From Vombatus ursinus (lineage: Eukaryota; Chordata; Mammalia; Diprotodontia; Vombatidae): 64,000 nt of DNA. Made by a program: the position numbers and the translations under genes. The first letter of the stretch is position 1. The number at the start of each line of letters is the position of its first letter. The notes beneath the pieces are model-generated. The model did not search any database. It had not been told where the DNA came from and was given only the letters and a program-made list of their open reading frames with translations. Shown here piece after piece: positions 51,730 through 62,219 of the stretch. Location of the stretch: contig NW_020954630.1 of the NCBI RefSeq assembly GCF_900497805.2, forward strand, positions 10,486,449 to 10,550,448, given 5' to 3'.

Positions 51730-51867
51730 AGGGAAGAAAACATCAGACTTGAGAGTGAGGCTGGGTTTCAATTCGAGCTCCAACTGTGCTCGTGGACAAA
51801 TAATTCTTAGAACTCCAGCTTCCTGATGTGCAAAGAGGATGGTAATCAGTACAGGGCTTGTCATGTC
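51730..51867 (+). mobile_element. MIR-type SINE, degraded
   Basis: 'CAGACTTGAGAGTGAGGCTGGGTTTCAATTCGAGC', 'GACAAATAATTCTTAGAACTCC', 'GATGTGCAAAGAGGATGG'. Confidence 0.6.
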
Positions 51868-52020
51868 AGAGATTGAGAGCTGGAAGGGACCTCCCAGGCC
51901 ACACGAGGAAACTGAGGCCCATCAAGCTAAAGTACAAGGTCACAGAGGTAGTAAATGAAAGAGCTCAGATCTGGACCCAGGTCATTAACTCCAAATCTAG
52001 TACTTGGCCTGCTAAACTGC
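51868..52020 (-). mobile_element. MIR-like SINE, reverse
   Basis: 'AGAGATTGAGAGCTGGAAGGGACCTCCCAGGCC', 'CACGAGGAAACTGAGGCCC', 'AAGGTCACAGAGGTAG', 'TCTGGACCCAGGTC'. Confidence 0.85.
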
Positions 52021-52089
52021 AATGTTTCTTGTGTAGAAAGTATTCTGTACACTTAAAAATGTTATGTACATGTGTGTGAGTGACCACAA

Positions 52090-52590
52090 TACAAACAGAA
52101 AATGCCGCAGTCCTTTTTCTCCGCTTTATTACAGACTTGGAAGTGTTTTTCCTACTCTGTTTTTGGTTTTTTTGTTTTGCTTTTTTTACTTCACCAACTG
52201 GTCTCAAAGCTATTTATTGCATCCCAAGTCTTCCCTGTGACAACACACAATTGCAAAAGGAAGTTAAAGTGCGCAATGGAAATTTCATGGTTCCAAATTT
52301 TCTGACAGGTCTCCAGAAATATAGGCTGAGGCCAAAGAGACCAAGCTCAATCATGTGTCCAGCAAGCCCAGTGGTATTTCCTTTTAAGATCTCATTTGAA
52401 AGTTGCTTTTATGATCAAATACAAATCATTCAACCTTGACAGGATTGAAGGAATATGCCAACAAGGTAGATTCGAACCTGTGATGTGGTCCCAACCTAAT
52501 ATGAGACCAGATGGAAATCAACACTCTCACTATTTGCATATGTCATTTAAAACAACAAAACTCAAAGAGAAGCTTGTTGTTTAGGGCTGG
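52090..52590. promoter_or_regulatory. Enhancer-like block with POU octamer
   Basis: 500 bp without recognisable repeats. A perfect octamer ATTTGCAT at 52532-52539 sits in the setting TATTTGCATATG. An open frame (52080-52439, 119 codons) crosses it, with no domain. Inferred as conserved non-coding DNA. Confidence 0.42.
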
Positions 52591-52674
52591 TAGTAATTCT
52601 TTCCAGTAAAGCAATAACCAAATAAGCAGGGGGTAAAAAGATTTTCATAAAAATTAGTGCTGTATAGAGATCCA

Positions 52675-52905
52675 ATCCTATAAGCATTTATTAACAAATG
52701 ATTATGTGAAGACACTGGGCTGGGCACTGGGGATACAAAAGTAAATCAATAAACAGTCCTTGCCCTCAAGGAGCTCACATTCTACCAGGGGAACCCCAAA
52801 TATAAACAGATGAATTCGCAAAGGATTATTTGAGATAGGAAAAAGCTCTAACAAGTTGGAAAACCAGGAAATGCTTTTCAAGAAGAATCTAGTACATAAA
52901 GAAGC
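52675..52905 (-). mobile_element. L2 3' region, reverse
   Basis: 'GACACTGGGCTGGGCACTGGGGATACAAAAG', 'CAGTCCTTGCCCTCAAGGAGCTCACATTCTACCAGGGG'. Well preserved at the 3' end. Confidence 0.85.
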
Positions 52906-52914
52906 AGACTCAAT

Positions 52915-53215
52915 TAAGTGAACAAGCATTTTTCAAGTATTTCTATCAAAGGTCAGGCACGAGGCTGTGTTCGGAATACAAAGAAAGCAAAATAGCCCCT
53001 CCCCTCAAGGAATATACGTTGAATTAGGGAGTCAATGTACAAATAACTGGGTATGTATAAGATGTAAACAAAGAAATTGGAAGGTGATCTAAGAAAGGAA
53101 GGAAGTAACAGCTGCGGGGACCCAGAAAAGCCTCATGCAAAAAGTTGGACTTGAGCTGAGTCTTGAGGGAGGCAGAGGTGAAGGGGGGCAGGGCCTGAAG
53201 GAAGCTAGAGATCCC
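52915..53215 (-). mobile_element. Second L2 3' region, reverse, adjacent
   Basis: 'AGTGAACAAGCATTTTTCAAGTATTTC', 'GGTCAGGCACGAGGCTGTG', 'CCTCCCCTCAAGGAATATACG', 'GAGCTGAGTCTTGAGGGAGGC'. It repeats the same L2 segment as the previous entry, so it is a separate insertion. Confidence 0.82.
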
Positions 53216-53439
53216 AAGAAATCATCTCAGAAGACTTCGGAGAGCAGTCATTCACCTAAAGAAATGCCATTTTCATGTCTGATGTTGCATAATTACAATG
53301 GTGTCTTTGGGCTAGCACCAACTCAGCACGTGCCCCTTTCCAGATAAAAATAAAGAGCTTAGGTGAGTACTTATGAAGCATTCAAGGATTCCTATCTAAA
53401 GGACCAATTTCTGCACCTCTCTGGGTTGCTTTTTTTTTG

Positions 53440-53780
53440 GAGACTAAAATAATAATTTCTGTAAAACCAACATGGATCATCTTTAATTACTGCATCACAA
53501 CCATGGCTATTTAAAAACCAAGTCTCAGCAAAGTAGATGACAAACATTAATGAGCAGTAATGCACACATGGTATTGTAAATGAAAGGATAATGAAAGCAA
53601 TTTATTTGAAAATTAAAATATGATTAAGAATGGCAGCCTGTACGAGGGCCCAGATGCCTAAAGAAAGCAACCGATGTGCAACCAGACTCTCATTAATTTA
53701 GGGACCTTATGAAATTGCTTTCCTTTCTTTGACAGTTTTTAATATAAAGTAACTTAACTAATAGACAGCGTATGTACCCT
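53440..53780. promoter_or_regulatory. Enhancer-like, probably conserved non-coding block
   Basis: 340 bp free of repeats. TAATTA at 53484-53489, MEF2-like GGCTATTTAAAAAC, several TAAT cores (AACATTAATGAG, CTCATTAATTTAGG) and SOX-like spacing. The low-GC, motif-dense look is typical of deeply conserved vertebrate enhancers. Not verified by alignment. Confidence 0.45.
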
Positions 53781-54089
53781 GGAAGCCCCAAGACCTTTGG
53801 AGATGTTTAGAAAAAATGGAATACCCAAAGCACAATCCCCATTTAGGAAAAATATCCATGGTCCTGTTGTAACCTAGGGTATTCCTCCAAAGAGGCCAAA
53901 GAATAGAACAATGTAAGCCTGTGTAGCCCTCCAAACAACTTTCATCAGATAAATGGATGGAGGGTTAAATCCTTGAAAAATAACAAGGCTCTTTCCATAT
54001 GCAAATAATCCAGATTCTGCTGAAACATTGCACTACGTGGTCTTCTATGAATTCAGATATTGCAGAAACACGAAGAGGATTTTCCACAT

Positions 54090-54352
54090 AATAATAATAA
54101 TAACAATAATAATAATAATGGCTAATACTTACACAGTGCTTTAAAGTTTGTAAAGTGCTTTATAAGTATTATCTTGTTTTATTCTCATAAAAATCTTGTA
54201 AAGGTCCCTCATTTTACAGATGATGACACTGAGGCACATAGAGGTTGAATGACATACTAAGGTGACAGAGCTAGTGGTGGAGGTAAAATTTTAACTCAGG
54301 TGTTCCTGACTGAGTTTCAAGTTCTATACATTGTGTTACTTAGCTGGCCATA
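54090..54352 (-). mobile_element. CORE-SINE, reverse, full length
   Basis: (ATA)n, 'GGCTAATACTTACACAGTGCTTTAAAGTTTG', 'TTACAGATGATGACACTGAGGC', 'CATTGTGTTACTTAGCTGGCC'. Confidence 0.88.
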
Positions 54353-54445
54353 TTGGTTGATTCATTGTAATCTCAAAGTAAAACATTTATTTACAGCTGT
54401 TTATGCACAAAGAAGGTCAAAAGCAAATTAATTCCCATCTAGGTC

Positions 54446-54613
54446 CAATATATACATACATGTACATGTATATATAAACACATATTATATTCTGCATAAT
54501 ATATACACATATTTTATATATTACATATATACTACATATATTATATATATATATATTCCACATATGAGAGAGAGAGAGAGAGAAGAAGGGAGGGAGGGAG
54601 GGAGAGAGGGAGG
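54446..54613. repeat. (TA)n / (GA)n / (GGGA)n low-complexity tract
   Basis: ATATACAT-type units, then GAGA and GGGAGGGAGG. Confidence 0.9.
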
Positions 54614-54929
54614 CAAACCTAGGACAATGGGCTTGAATGCAAACAGTTCTTTATAGAACATAATACAAACCAAATGAATAAAAATATAGGGTAAAATGAT
54701 TTGCAAAGCTTAGTGAGACAATAATGTAGTTGTTGCCATAAATAAGACTTAGGTCATCCCCTCCCCCTTCACACAGTATAGACCTGGCCAACCATGTTTC
54801 TTGGGATAATGAAGTAGAGAGCAGAATAAGGTTGTTTAAAGATGAACCTCTAGGCTTAAAGATGTTTCTGATCAGCACAGTGTAGATAAGTATTAGAGTA
54901 TAAAAATAACATAATAATAACAAAAATAA

Positions 54930-55680
54930 CAAACACCAAAACTTATAAGCACACAAAAATTTATAAACACACAAAAAACAATATACTGGCCAAGGAGCAA
55001 AGAGGATTGACAAAAAGTCCCAAGAACGTCTCAGAGCAGAGTATTACTGATTCATTAACTATTGGCCAAGTGGTACAGAAGCTCCATAATATTTCTACTC
55101 CCTTTGTTGATTTTTATAAGTCATCTGACTCAGTTGCATACTCATGGATTATTTTGTATTGTAAATATATACAACAGACCAAAGTATGGTGAGAACATAA
55201 GAACAACATACATTAAAAAGTGGCATTTTTCAAAGAGACAGTTTAAGTACATTATCGTTCTGCCTAGCCTTGAATTTATTATTATGTCCTTGAAATAGAA
55301 TTTGACTTCCAAATTGAAGACAAAATCAATCCAAAATATCTTGTTAATCACCTGATGGACATGAACAATTATGTTATACGGTTCCACTGAAAGACACATT
55401 AGACAGCTCTTCATCTCAAAGAATCTTTCTCTAATGACATCAAAATGTCAACTAGACTTGGTAAGTATAAACTTCCTAATGTTCACCAAAGAAAGATATT
55501 AAAGATTTTGAGCTTCAGTCTGGTCATCAAATTGGACCAACAGATGAAGGTTATATTTATAAATACCTCAGTCTTCTCACTTTACCATCTTGACTCTGCT
55601 CCCTACCTTGGTCTTCTCAAGGCAACACACATCAAACATAAATATATAGAAGAGAAAGTTTAAAAAAGCAATCTAAAAGA
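54930..55680 (+). mobile_element. R4/Dong-type LINE fossil, copy 1 (reverse transcriptase core)
   Basis: This non-LTR retrotransposon carries a reverse transcriptase of the R2/R4 (restriction-like endonuclease) lineage. Visible in order, across two frames: N-N-I-L-A-K-E-Q-R-G (about 54977-55006); V-D-F-Y-K-S-S-D-S-V (55106 on, motif A region); G-I-F-Q-R-D-S-L-S (55222 on, motif B; the family has FQGDSLSP); D-F-E-L-Q-S-G-H-Q-I-G (55504 on); and K-A-T-H-I-K-H-K-Y-I-E-E-K-V (to about 55660). Stops and frameshifts break it, so it is dead. Other frames here are shadows. It lies head to tail with copy 2. 55681-56039 between them may be more of either copy but is not readable. Confidence 0.75.
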
Positions 55681-56039
55681 GTGCATTCTTCTACAATGCT
55701 TGGCAAAAAATTTAAGAACATTTCAGTACATTTACACAGCAGTACACACAATTACTTGCCATGGTAAGAGGTAGGAAGATAGAACTATCTAGGAATTATC
55801 TAAGGATACATATTATACCACTATGGAAGAAGTGGCTTGAAAAAAACACTTAAGACATGTGGAAAAACATCCAAATGTGACATAAAAATCTATCTGCTCC
55901 ACATAGCATAAAAGTGGGATGTTCCATTGTCTGAATAGAGGCAACCAAAAAAAGTGCACTATCCTCTAAAAGAAAAGTATATTAGAAATTGTTGATATAC
56001 TTAATAACTGAAAGCAAAAGACAAAAGATAAAGGCAAAA

Positions 56040-56186
56040 TGAGTCAGAGAAATGAACAAAATTTCCAATTCAACATCAATCCAAAATTATATTACATATG
56101 CTTGTGAAGCACAGAAACTAAGAGAGAAAACCCAAAAGAGGATGATCTGGAAAGCTTCTGCTCATTTACAGGGTCTAATCAAGTCC

Positions 56187-56226
<40 letters not shown>

Positions 56227-58560
56227 AGTACAAGTTAGATCAACTGTGAAGCTGAGAACTTGCAGACTATTAAAACAAAGAATGACAGGACAGTTACAGG
56301 TAGGAGATAGGGAGGTAGCTGAAATGAATTTCTCTGAAAAATTGGAAAGTGACATATCTGGATAAGTTACATAATTCCTGGCTTAAATGTTTTACAATGA
56401 TGCAAAAATTACCAGCAAAACACTTCACCTTCCTCTTCCTGAAGTAACCCTGACTCCATCTTTCTTAACAAAATGGATTCCATATTTATTATCAAAAGAT
56501 GAGAACACCAGGGGCTCCTCGAAATATAGTTGCATACCATGTACAAAGCTGCATAGCTTGTATCTCTTGAAAAGAAACTGATAGAAAATGGCAAGAGGGA
56601 TAAGGAGCAAAAGGGGCCTGTCAAAAGCTGCCATGTAAGGAATGGAAAGAGCAATTCCTTATCCATTTAGGAATTATTGAGCAAACCACCCAATATTTTC
56701 ACCACATTTATTGATTAGTGTGCAGAGTTTTTGATTCAGTTCTGCACTCATAGCTTAGACATGTCTTACAAATATGTAAAATATATGCCAAAATAGTAAG
56801 ATCACAAGAGGATTTGATGCTCACACGGAAAATTCTTCTCTAATATATGCTACCAATACAATGAAATAAAATGTGGCATCTTCCAGGGAGACTGTTTAAG
56901 TACAATATGGTTCTGCTTAACCTTAAATCCATTATTATCAGCTCTGAGCAAGACCGAATATGGTTTTTAAGAGAAGAAGGAAATCATACCTAAACACTGT
57001 ATCAATCACTTGATATACATGGATGACATAAAGTAATTGGGTTTTATTTATTTATTAAAAGCACATCAAACAGCTACTTTACCTTGTAGAAATTTATTCA
57101 AATACTATAAAAATGTCATGTGAAATTGACAAATGTAAAATTACTGTTTTCTGTTAATGTAATTTAATTTATAGAAATTAAATTACATTTTAAATAATTT
57201 TAACAAAGTAAAAATTGCTATAGATTGATGAATTAATTAGTAATTAATGGTATATTAAAATATCTGCGTCTTTTCAAGGCGGGACATATTAAACAGATAG
57301 TCAAAAAGGAGAAAGCTGGGATTAGTTATTTTCAGAGACTGAATAGCATGCTGAAGTCAAAGCTTTACAGAAACAATACAATTTAGAATAATTAATACCT
57401 TTGTAATATTAATATTAATGAATACTTTTTTTCCAATAAAATGGACAATGTATCTACATAATGTCCAAACCAAAATCCCTACAGTGTTAATGAAGCACAG
57501 GCATCATCACCTCAAAGCACCTATAAAAAGAGTAATACTTTCAATCAAGAATAGGTATTCTAAGAGCACATGATAAGCAAGTTAAAATGGACAACTATAC
57601 TTTTAGAATAGACATCATTTCATATGGCAATAACAAAGGCTGACAATAACTACATGCTACTGGATTTTTCAAAAGAAACTAAATAGCATTTATCAACTTA
57701 TAGATCCTGTAAAAAAAAATGGCTAAATTCCAAGAGCAAAATCAAAACATGCTCCATGGGCAACATTCACATGAGCTGAGTAAACAATATGTAAACAAAG
57801 AGGAAAACAAATAGATCAATCAAGAGGACTTGTTGATAGAAAACAAAAGGTTTAAGATCGTTATTCAGGATCAGGTTGTTGTCAACAGGAATGACCAGAA
57901 AGTTATCTTTAGGCAGTCCAGATGTTTGTTTGTTTTTTTTGATGCAGATTATGCAATGAAGATTAACATCATAGGATTAAAAAATATATAGCATCTACTT
58001 GATACCTTAAAAGTTATGCTCATGTAGCAAGTATTATATGCTAGAGTTCAATATCCACTAGAAGCCAACAGATGACAAATCTCCATACTATAAATATAAA
58101 TCCCCAAATATCTTTGAAAATTCAAAAAATAAACTGTCCTGGAACCAGAACAGCATTAGACAGAATGAATACATACAAACTCCCTAGACAAAACACGTAT
58201 TCATACAGACTTAAGAACAACATTTTAAATAGCTGTCACCATATCAAATAATCCAAATCCTTAAACTATATAGAATGAAAAGTTCTCAAAAAACAAGAGT
58301 CCTAGTGAAAGAAATTGAAATCATGTAGGAATAGTACAAGGTGTTTGCCATCTCTATTAACACTTCTGCTTTTAGTGTTCTCATTAAGATGCTTTCAGCA
58401 AGTTTGTAGATAAGCCTACAGCCTAATGCTCTTATTCAATTATAAGAAAAAGTCATTTTGACCACTTGTGCAATCGCCCACCAAACATGAAGTAAAAGAG
58501 GATAATTGAGGACAATAACTTGACTTCAGGACATTTCAGCTAAACTTCATAAAAATTTAC
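56040..58560 (+). mobile_element. R4/Dong-type LINE fossil, copy 2 (RT, zinc finger, endonuclease)
   Basis: Longer copy of the same family, with many stops and frame changes. Landmarks: H-N-S-W-L-K-C-F (56370 on); T-K-W-I-P-Y-L-L-S-K-D-E-N-T (56468 on), where the family has 'TKGITYLLPKDENT'; R-V-F-D-S-V-L-H-S (56724 on); G-I-F-Q-G-D-C-L-S (56875 on); the catalytic box Y-M-D-D (57016-57027, within H-L-I-Y-M-D-D-I-K); H-G-Q-H-S-H-E-L-S (57755 on); I-Q-D-Q-V-V-V-N-R-N (57862-57891); C-R-L-C-N-E (57943-57960, start of the CCHC finger); then a decayed endonuclease region ending V-I-L-T-T-C-A-I (58452 on). Order and content fit the R4/Dong clade, which has a C-terminal restriction-like endonuclease. 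The 5' boundary is uncertain; the first 250 bp are unreadable. Confidence 0.78.
56187..56221. repeat. (CA)n microsatellite inside the LINE fossil
   Basis: About 17 CA units followed by an A run, within the 5' part of copy 2. Confidence 0.97.
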
Positions 58561-59495
58561 AAACAAACAAACATCTCCATACCAAATATTCAGAATCTCC
58601 AAGCTATCTATCTTTGGGAAAAGTTATCAAGGAAACACTGCAAAAGAAATCAAAACTACAGAGGGAAAAAAAGAAAATCTTATCACCCCTATTGCCTTAT
58701 CTGCTCCTGGAGTTGTCCCAAAGATATTTCCAGTGAGCCGATAAAAAATGAGCTTTACTATAGCTTCTGCTCAATTAATTACAGAAATAAGTCATATATA
58801 CCTGCCTAATCACCCACAGAAAATTAAATATAAAAAGAATAGTTGTGGAATAGAAACTTATCCCAAGATTATTTCTATCTGAAACATCCCCCTTCCCCAA
58901 AAAATATAAGAATGAGAAAGTAGTCACTCAAATTTATATAGTACTTTAAGGTTCAGGAAGCATTTTCCTCCAGCATTGTGTTGGTAAATGTTTCATAACT
59001 GACTTTCAGGGAGGGGAATGCACATATGACATACTTTGAAATTTATTATTAACTTTCTTAAGTCCAGAAATCAATGAAACAGTAATCCAAGTCCTGATCT
59101 GTACCGTTGGCTGATTTCTGAGGTTTAAATGCTCATGCTGAAAATTTAACAACTTGTCCTCATGAGCCATACTAATTTGCCTTGTGCATGCCTGGATGTC
59201 CTGCCTCTCACGAACATCTACATGTGTTGTGCACCCACTCCCATCTTATTAACTCTTCCCTTTTTTGCATATTTGCTTCCTCTGTGGGAAAAGTGTTAAG
59301 CTAGGGTCCTCAAAGATAACCCTAGATAAAAGTTCTCCTTTCCTTTGCTTTGCCTGACTGAACCTAGAAATCTGTATTAGGAAGGATGGAAAAGAGGATC
59401 TTTTTCCTCCCATCAAAGAAAAAAAAAAGCCTGAATCGGTGAAAGTCACAGACCATTTCAGTGGCCATTGTATCCCAGAGTGAAAGAGATTGCCA
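58561..59495. other. Mostly unrecognised; SINE scrap at 58920-58985
   Basis: 58561 to about 58750 may be the 3' UTR of the LINE fossil. 'AATTTATATAGTACTTTAAGGTTCAGGAAGC' at 58938-58968 is an antisense CORE-SINE tail. Nothing else is recognised. Confidence 0.4.
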
Positions 59496-59499
59496 ACTC

Positions 59500-59595
59500 T
59501 TCTATTTACGGTCTCAGTTTCCTCATTTGTAAAATGAATTGGGGAGAAAAGGTTTCTGATATCCCTATCATTTATAATATTTTGAGATTCTGTTA
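59500..59595 (+). mobile_element. MIR-like SINE 3' part
   Basis: 'ACGGTCTCAGTTTCCTCATTTGTAAAATGAATTGGGG', then 'TATTTTGAGATTCTG'. Confidence 0.72.
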
Positions 59596-59861
59596 ATATG
59601 TAACATAAACACTAAGGAAGTATTGGCTTTTATTCAGTGACTGGTTCCCAAACTATGAACTAACAAAGGATGAGAGCAATCTCGGACATTATAGGACTCA
59701 GGGTTGAATCTGATATAGACGCTTTACATTTCTTCAATAGAGGAAACATAACAAGGAATGTCTTCTTGGTTTTAGTTAGTACAGACTGCTGTGGTAGGCC
59801 TAGATGTAAATGGTGAAATGGCGGCACCATCATCATTAGACCAAACTCATTAGCATTGTCA

Positions 59862-59864
<3 letters not shown>

Positions 59865-59895
<31 letters not shown>

Positions 59896-59920
59896 GTCTG
59901 TCTGTGAGAGAGAGAGAGAA
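59865..59920. repeat. (TG)n-(TCTG)n-(GA)n microsatellite
   Basis: Pure TG run, TCCGTCTGTCTG, then GAGAGA. Confidence 0.95.
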
Positions 59921-60129
59921 AGCTTTTCAAAGTGAGGTCTTCTGGGAAAATTTGTCCTTATGTAAACTTCTGTAAAATTGAAACATATCTAACTGGAAGT
60001 GAAGACATGTCCAAATGAAAATAACAACAAAACAACAACTCCTGGCCTCTGCCACTTGGCTTCCTTGACTTGCTCAATCTCTCCTTTCCTATTAGTGCCT
60101 TCCCTATGAGATGATCTTCCATTTACATT

Positions 60130-60210
60130 TTATATACATACATACACATATATGCATACATATACATGTATGTATATACATGTGTGTGTATATATGTATA
60201 TGTATATGTG
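60130..60210. repeat. TATA/CATA/TGTA low-complexity tract
   Basis: Alternating ATACATA and TGTATAT units that are partly self-complementary. Confidence 0.92.
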
Positions 60211-60211
60211 T

Positions 60212-60338
60212 TCTCTTCCCCATTGAATGGGAGCTCCTTGATGGCAGGTATCATATTTTTACTTTTCTTTGTATCCTCAATATTTAGAGTACCTGATACA
60301 TAGTAACAGTTTAATAAATTTGTTTGTTGACTGAGAGC
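60212..60338 (+). mobile_element. L2 3' terminus
   Basis: 'GGGAGCTCCTTGATGGCAGG', 'TTTGTATCCTCAATATTTAGAGTACCTGATACATAGTAACAGTTTAATAAATTTGTTTGTTG'. Confidence 0.85.
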
Positions 60339-60439
60339 AACAATAATAATAAAACATCCAGCCCACACTTAACAGCTGTGTACCTTGCTAGGCAAACTGA
60401 AAATAGAAAAAAAATTGCTGGCACAGTTCCTGTCTAGAT

Positions 60440-60640
60440 TTACTAATCTACATTACAAGCAGTCAGACTCACCTATAAAATACCCATTCTTAGGGTCACC
60501 AATGATTGTTTGGTGTTTCTTTGAGGGGGGAAAAAGACTAATCCTACTCTCCATTATTCAGAGCTCCCTCCTGGATATCAAATCACATATGCATATTAGG
60601 TCATAGCATATGCAAATTGTTTTAAATATGCCAGGGGGTG
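60440..60640. promoter_or_regulatory. Enhancer-like block with clustered POU-type sites
   Basis: Non-repeat. It holds the palindrome ATATGCATAT (60587-60596) and, 14 bp further on, a perfect octamer ATGCAAAT (60610-60617), plus CCAATGATTGTTTGG. The dense POU/SOX-like content suggests an enhancer; unverified. Confidence 0.42.
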
Positions 60641-61315
60641 CCTTTCTCCCATCAAACTCAATAATCAAGAACTGGTGGCACAACTGGTTTTAAGAAAAGA
60701 GGAGGGTGTATATTGGGATGGGGGGAAAGAGAAAGGAGGGAGAAACTAGAAGGGAGACACACACACGTGGGAAGGCAGGAAGGGTAGATTTCAAGTGGCC
60801 TCCAATTTTGTATTTGTGAAATGACCGGGCACATGTGGTTCAGAAAATCACAGATAGGGACTAGTGCCCCCATTCTGGCCCTTACCAAACACTGTCAAAG
60901 ATCCATCAGGTAGACACCAAGTCAGGATATATGCATTATCCTTATGACAATATCAGAAGGGATGATAAAAGCATTGTGGGCTACCATTATCATCATTATT
61001 ATCATTACTAGCATTAATATATTTACTATTATTCACAGCTATTAATTTCAACCATTAAGTATAGTAAGCATGCAGACATGCTCTCCTCTGAACCCAATAT
61101 CACATCTGACATGAAATACACAAACCATCTCACAAACCATTCTGAAAGAAGGAAAATCTCCTTGATGCCAACCCAGGCAATAGGACTAGGACAGCTACAG
61201 AGAAACCACAGCCAAAGGTAGTCTGCTTTCTTTAAGCATTTCAAAACATCCCAAACCCATCTAGCCAGCAGAAACTTGTTCTGAACTGCCACAGTCAAAT
61301 CAAATCCTGGTTATG
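60641..61315. other. Unique sequence, nothing recognised
   Basis: A (CATTAT)-type simple stretch lies near 60985-61035. No gene or element is supported. Confidence 0.4.
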
Positions 61316-61317
61316 AA

Positions 61318-61548
61318 AACATAGAATGTTAAAGCTGGAAGAAACCTTGGTTATCATTGAATTAGAGCTGGAAGGGATCTTAGAGACTATTGAGAAAAAC
61401 CGATTTTTATAGATGAGGAAACTAAGGTCCACAATGCTTAAGAGACTTGCCTAGGGTCACACAACCAATAAATATCTGAGATAGGATTCAGCTCAGGTAT
61501 GCCTGACTTCTAAGTCCAGCCCTCTAGACACTGTTACCTAGCTACTGC
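61318..61548 (-). mobile_element. MIR-like SINEs, reverse (two overlapping starts)
   Basis: 'AACATAGAATGTTAAAGCTGGAAGAAACC' and then a second 'ATTAGAGCTGGAAGGGATCTTAGAG' start, 'GATGAGGAAACTAAGG', 'CCTAGGGTCACACAACC'. One copy appears to lie in the head of another. Confidence 0.8.
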
Positions 61549-61610
61549 CTTCATTTTACAGCTATGGAAACTGAGGCACAAGGAGGTTAAGCATCTTGGC
61601 CAACTGTGCT
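61549..61610 (-). mobile_element. MIR-type SINE fragment, reverse
   Basis: 'CTTCATTTTACAGCTATGGAAACTGAGGCACAAGGAGG', a separate core piece. Confidence 0.72.
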
Positions 61611-62140
61611 TTTTACTCCTACTGGTAAATTAATGCTGTTACTTTAGATTTTTTTAATTTTTATTTTTTAAGAAAAGAAGAGCTAAGGAGCCTCCCAGAT
61701 CTAAAATGCAGGTAAAGAGACAGAAGAGGGCCATATGTAAGTTTAATAAAGAACCACTTATTAAACCTTGGGTGTTTAATTAAACATCAAACTTCAGATT
61801 GAAAAATGGTGTGCCAGGTTCTGCATGTATAATGCTCTGCTCAGACATAAAATCACTGGAGATTTGCTGTAAGGGCTAGAAAGTTGTCATCGATACTCCT
61901 TGATGTGTTTATATTGCTTTATCACTAACTCATGCTGTTTCTACTATCTCTTCTGTCTTCATCCACAAAGATCATATGGGTCCATTTATCTTTAAATATA
62001 CACAAGTGCCAGGGATGTCTATCTATCTATGGCTTTGCAGTGGTAGAGGTTTCTAAGATGGTGAAAAGAAAGCAGAGTTAAAATACCCAAGCAAATCCCT
62101 GACAGCCTCTTGGTCTGCTGATTCTTTTTTTTTAATTCAC
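61611..62140. other. Unique sequence, nothing recognised
   Basis: No gene, RNA or repeat is supported. Confidence 0.4.

Positions 62141-62141
<1 letters not shown>

Positions 62142-62174
<33 letters not shown>
62142..62174. repeat. (CA)n microsatellite
   Basis: Pure CA run of about 16 units. Confidence 0.97.
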
Positions 62175-62175
<1 letters not shown>

Positions 62176-62219
62176 GTACAATCATAATGGGAAGATTAAT
62201 TTGAGGGATAGTTTATTGA

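Noticed and set aside
55007-55663. Several 60-90-codon frames
   Set aside because: As genes: they are fragments or shadows of the R4/Dong-type LINE, annotated as one element.
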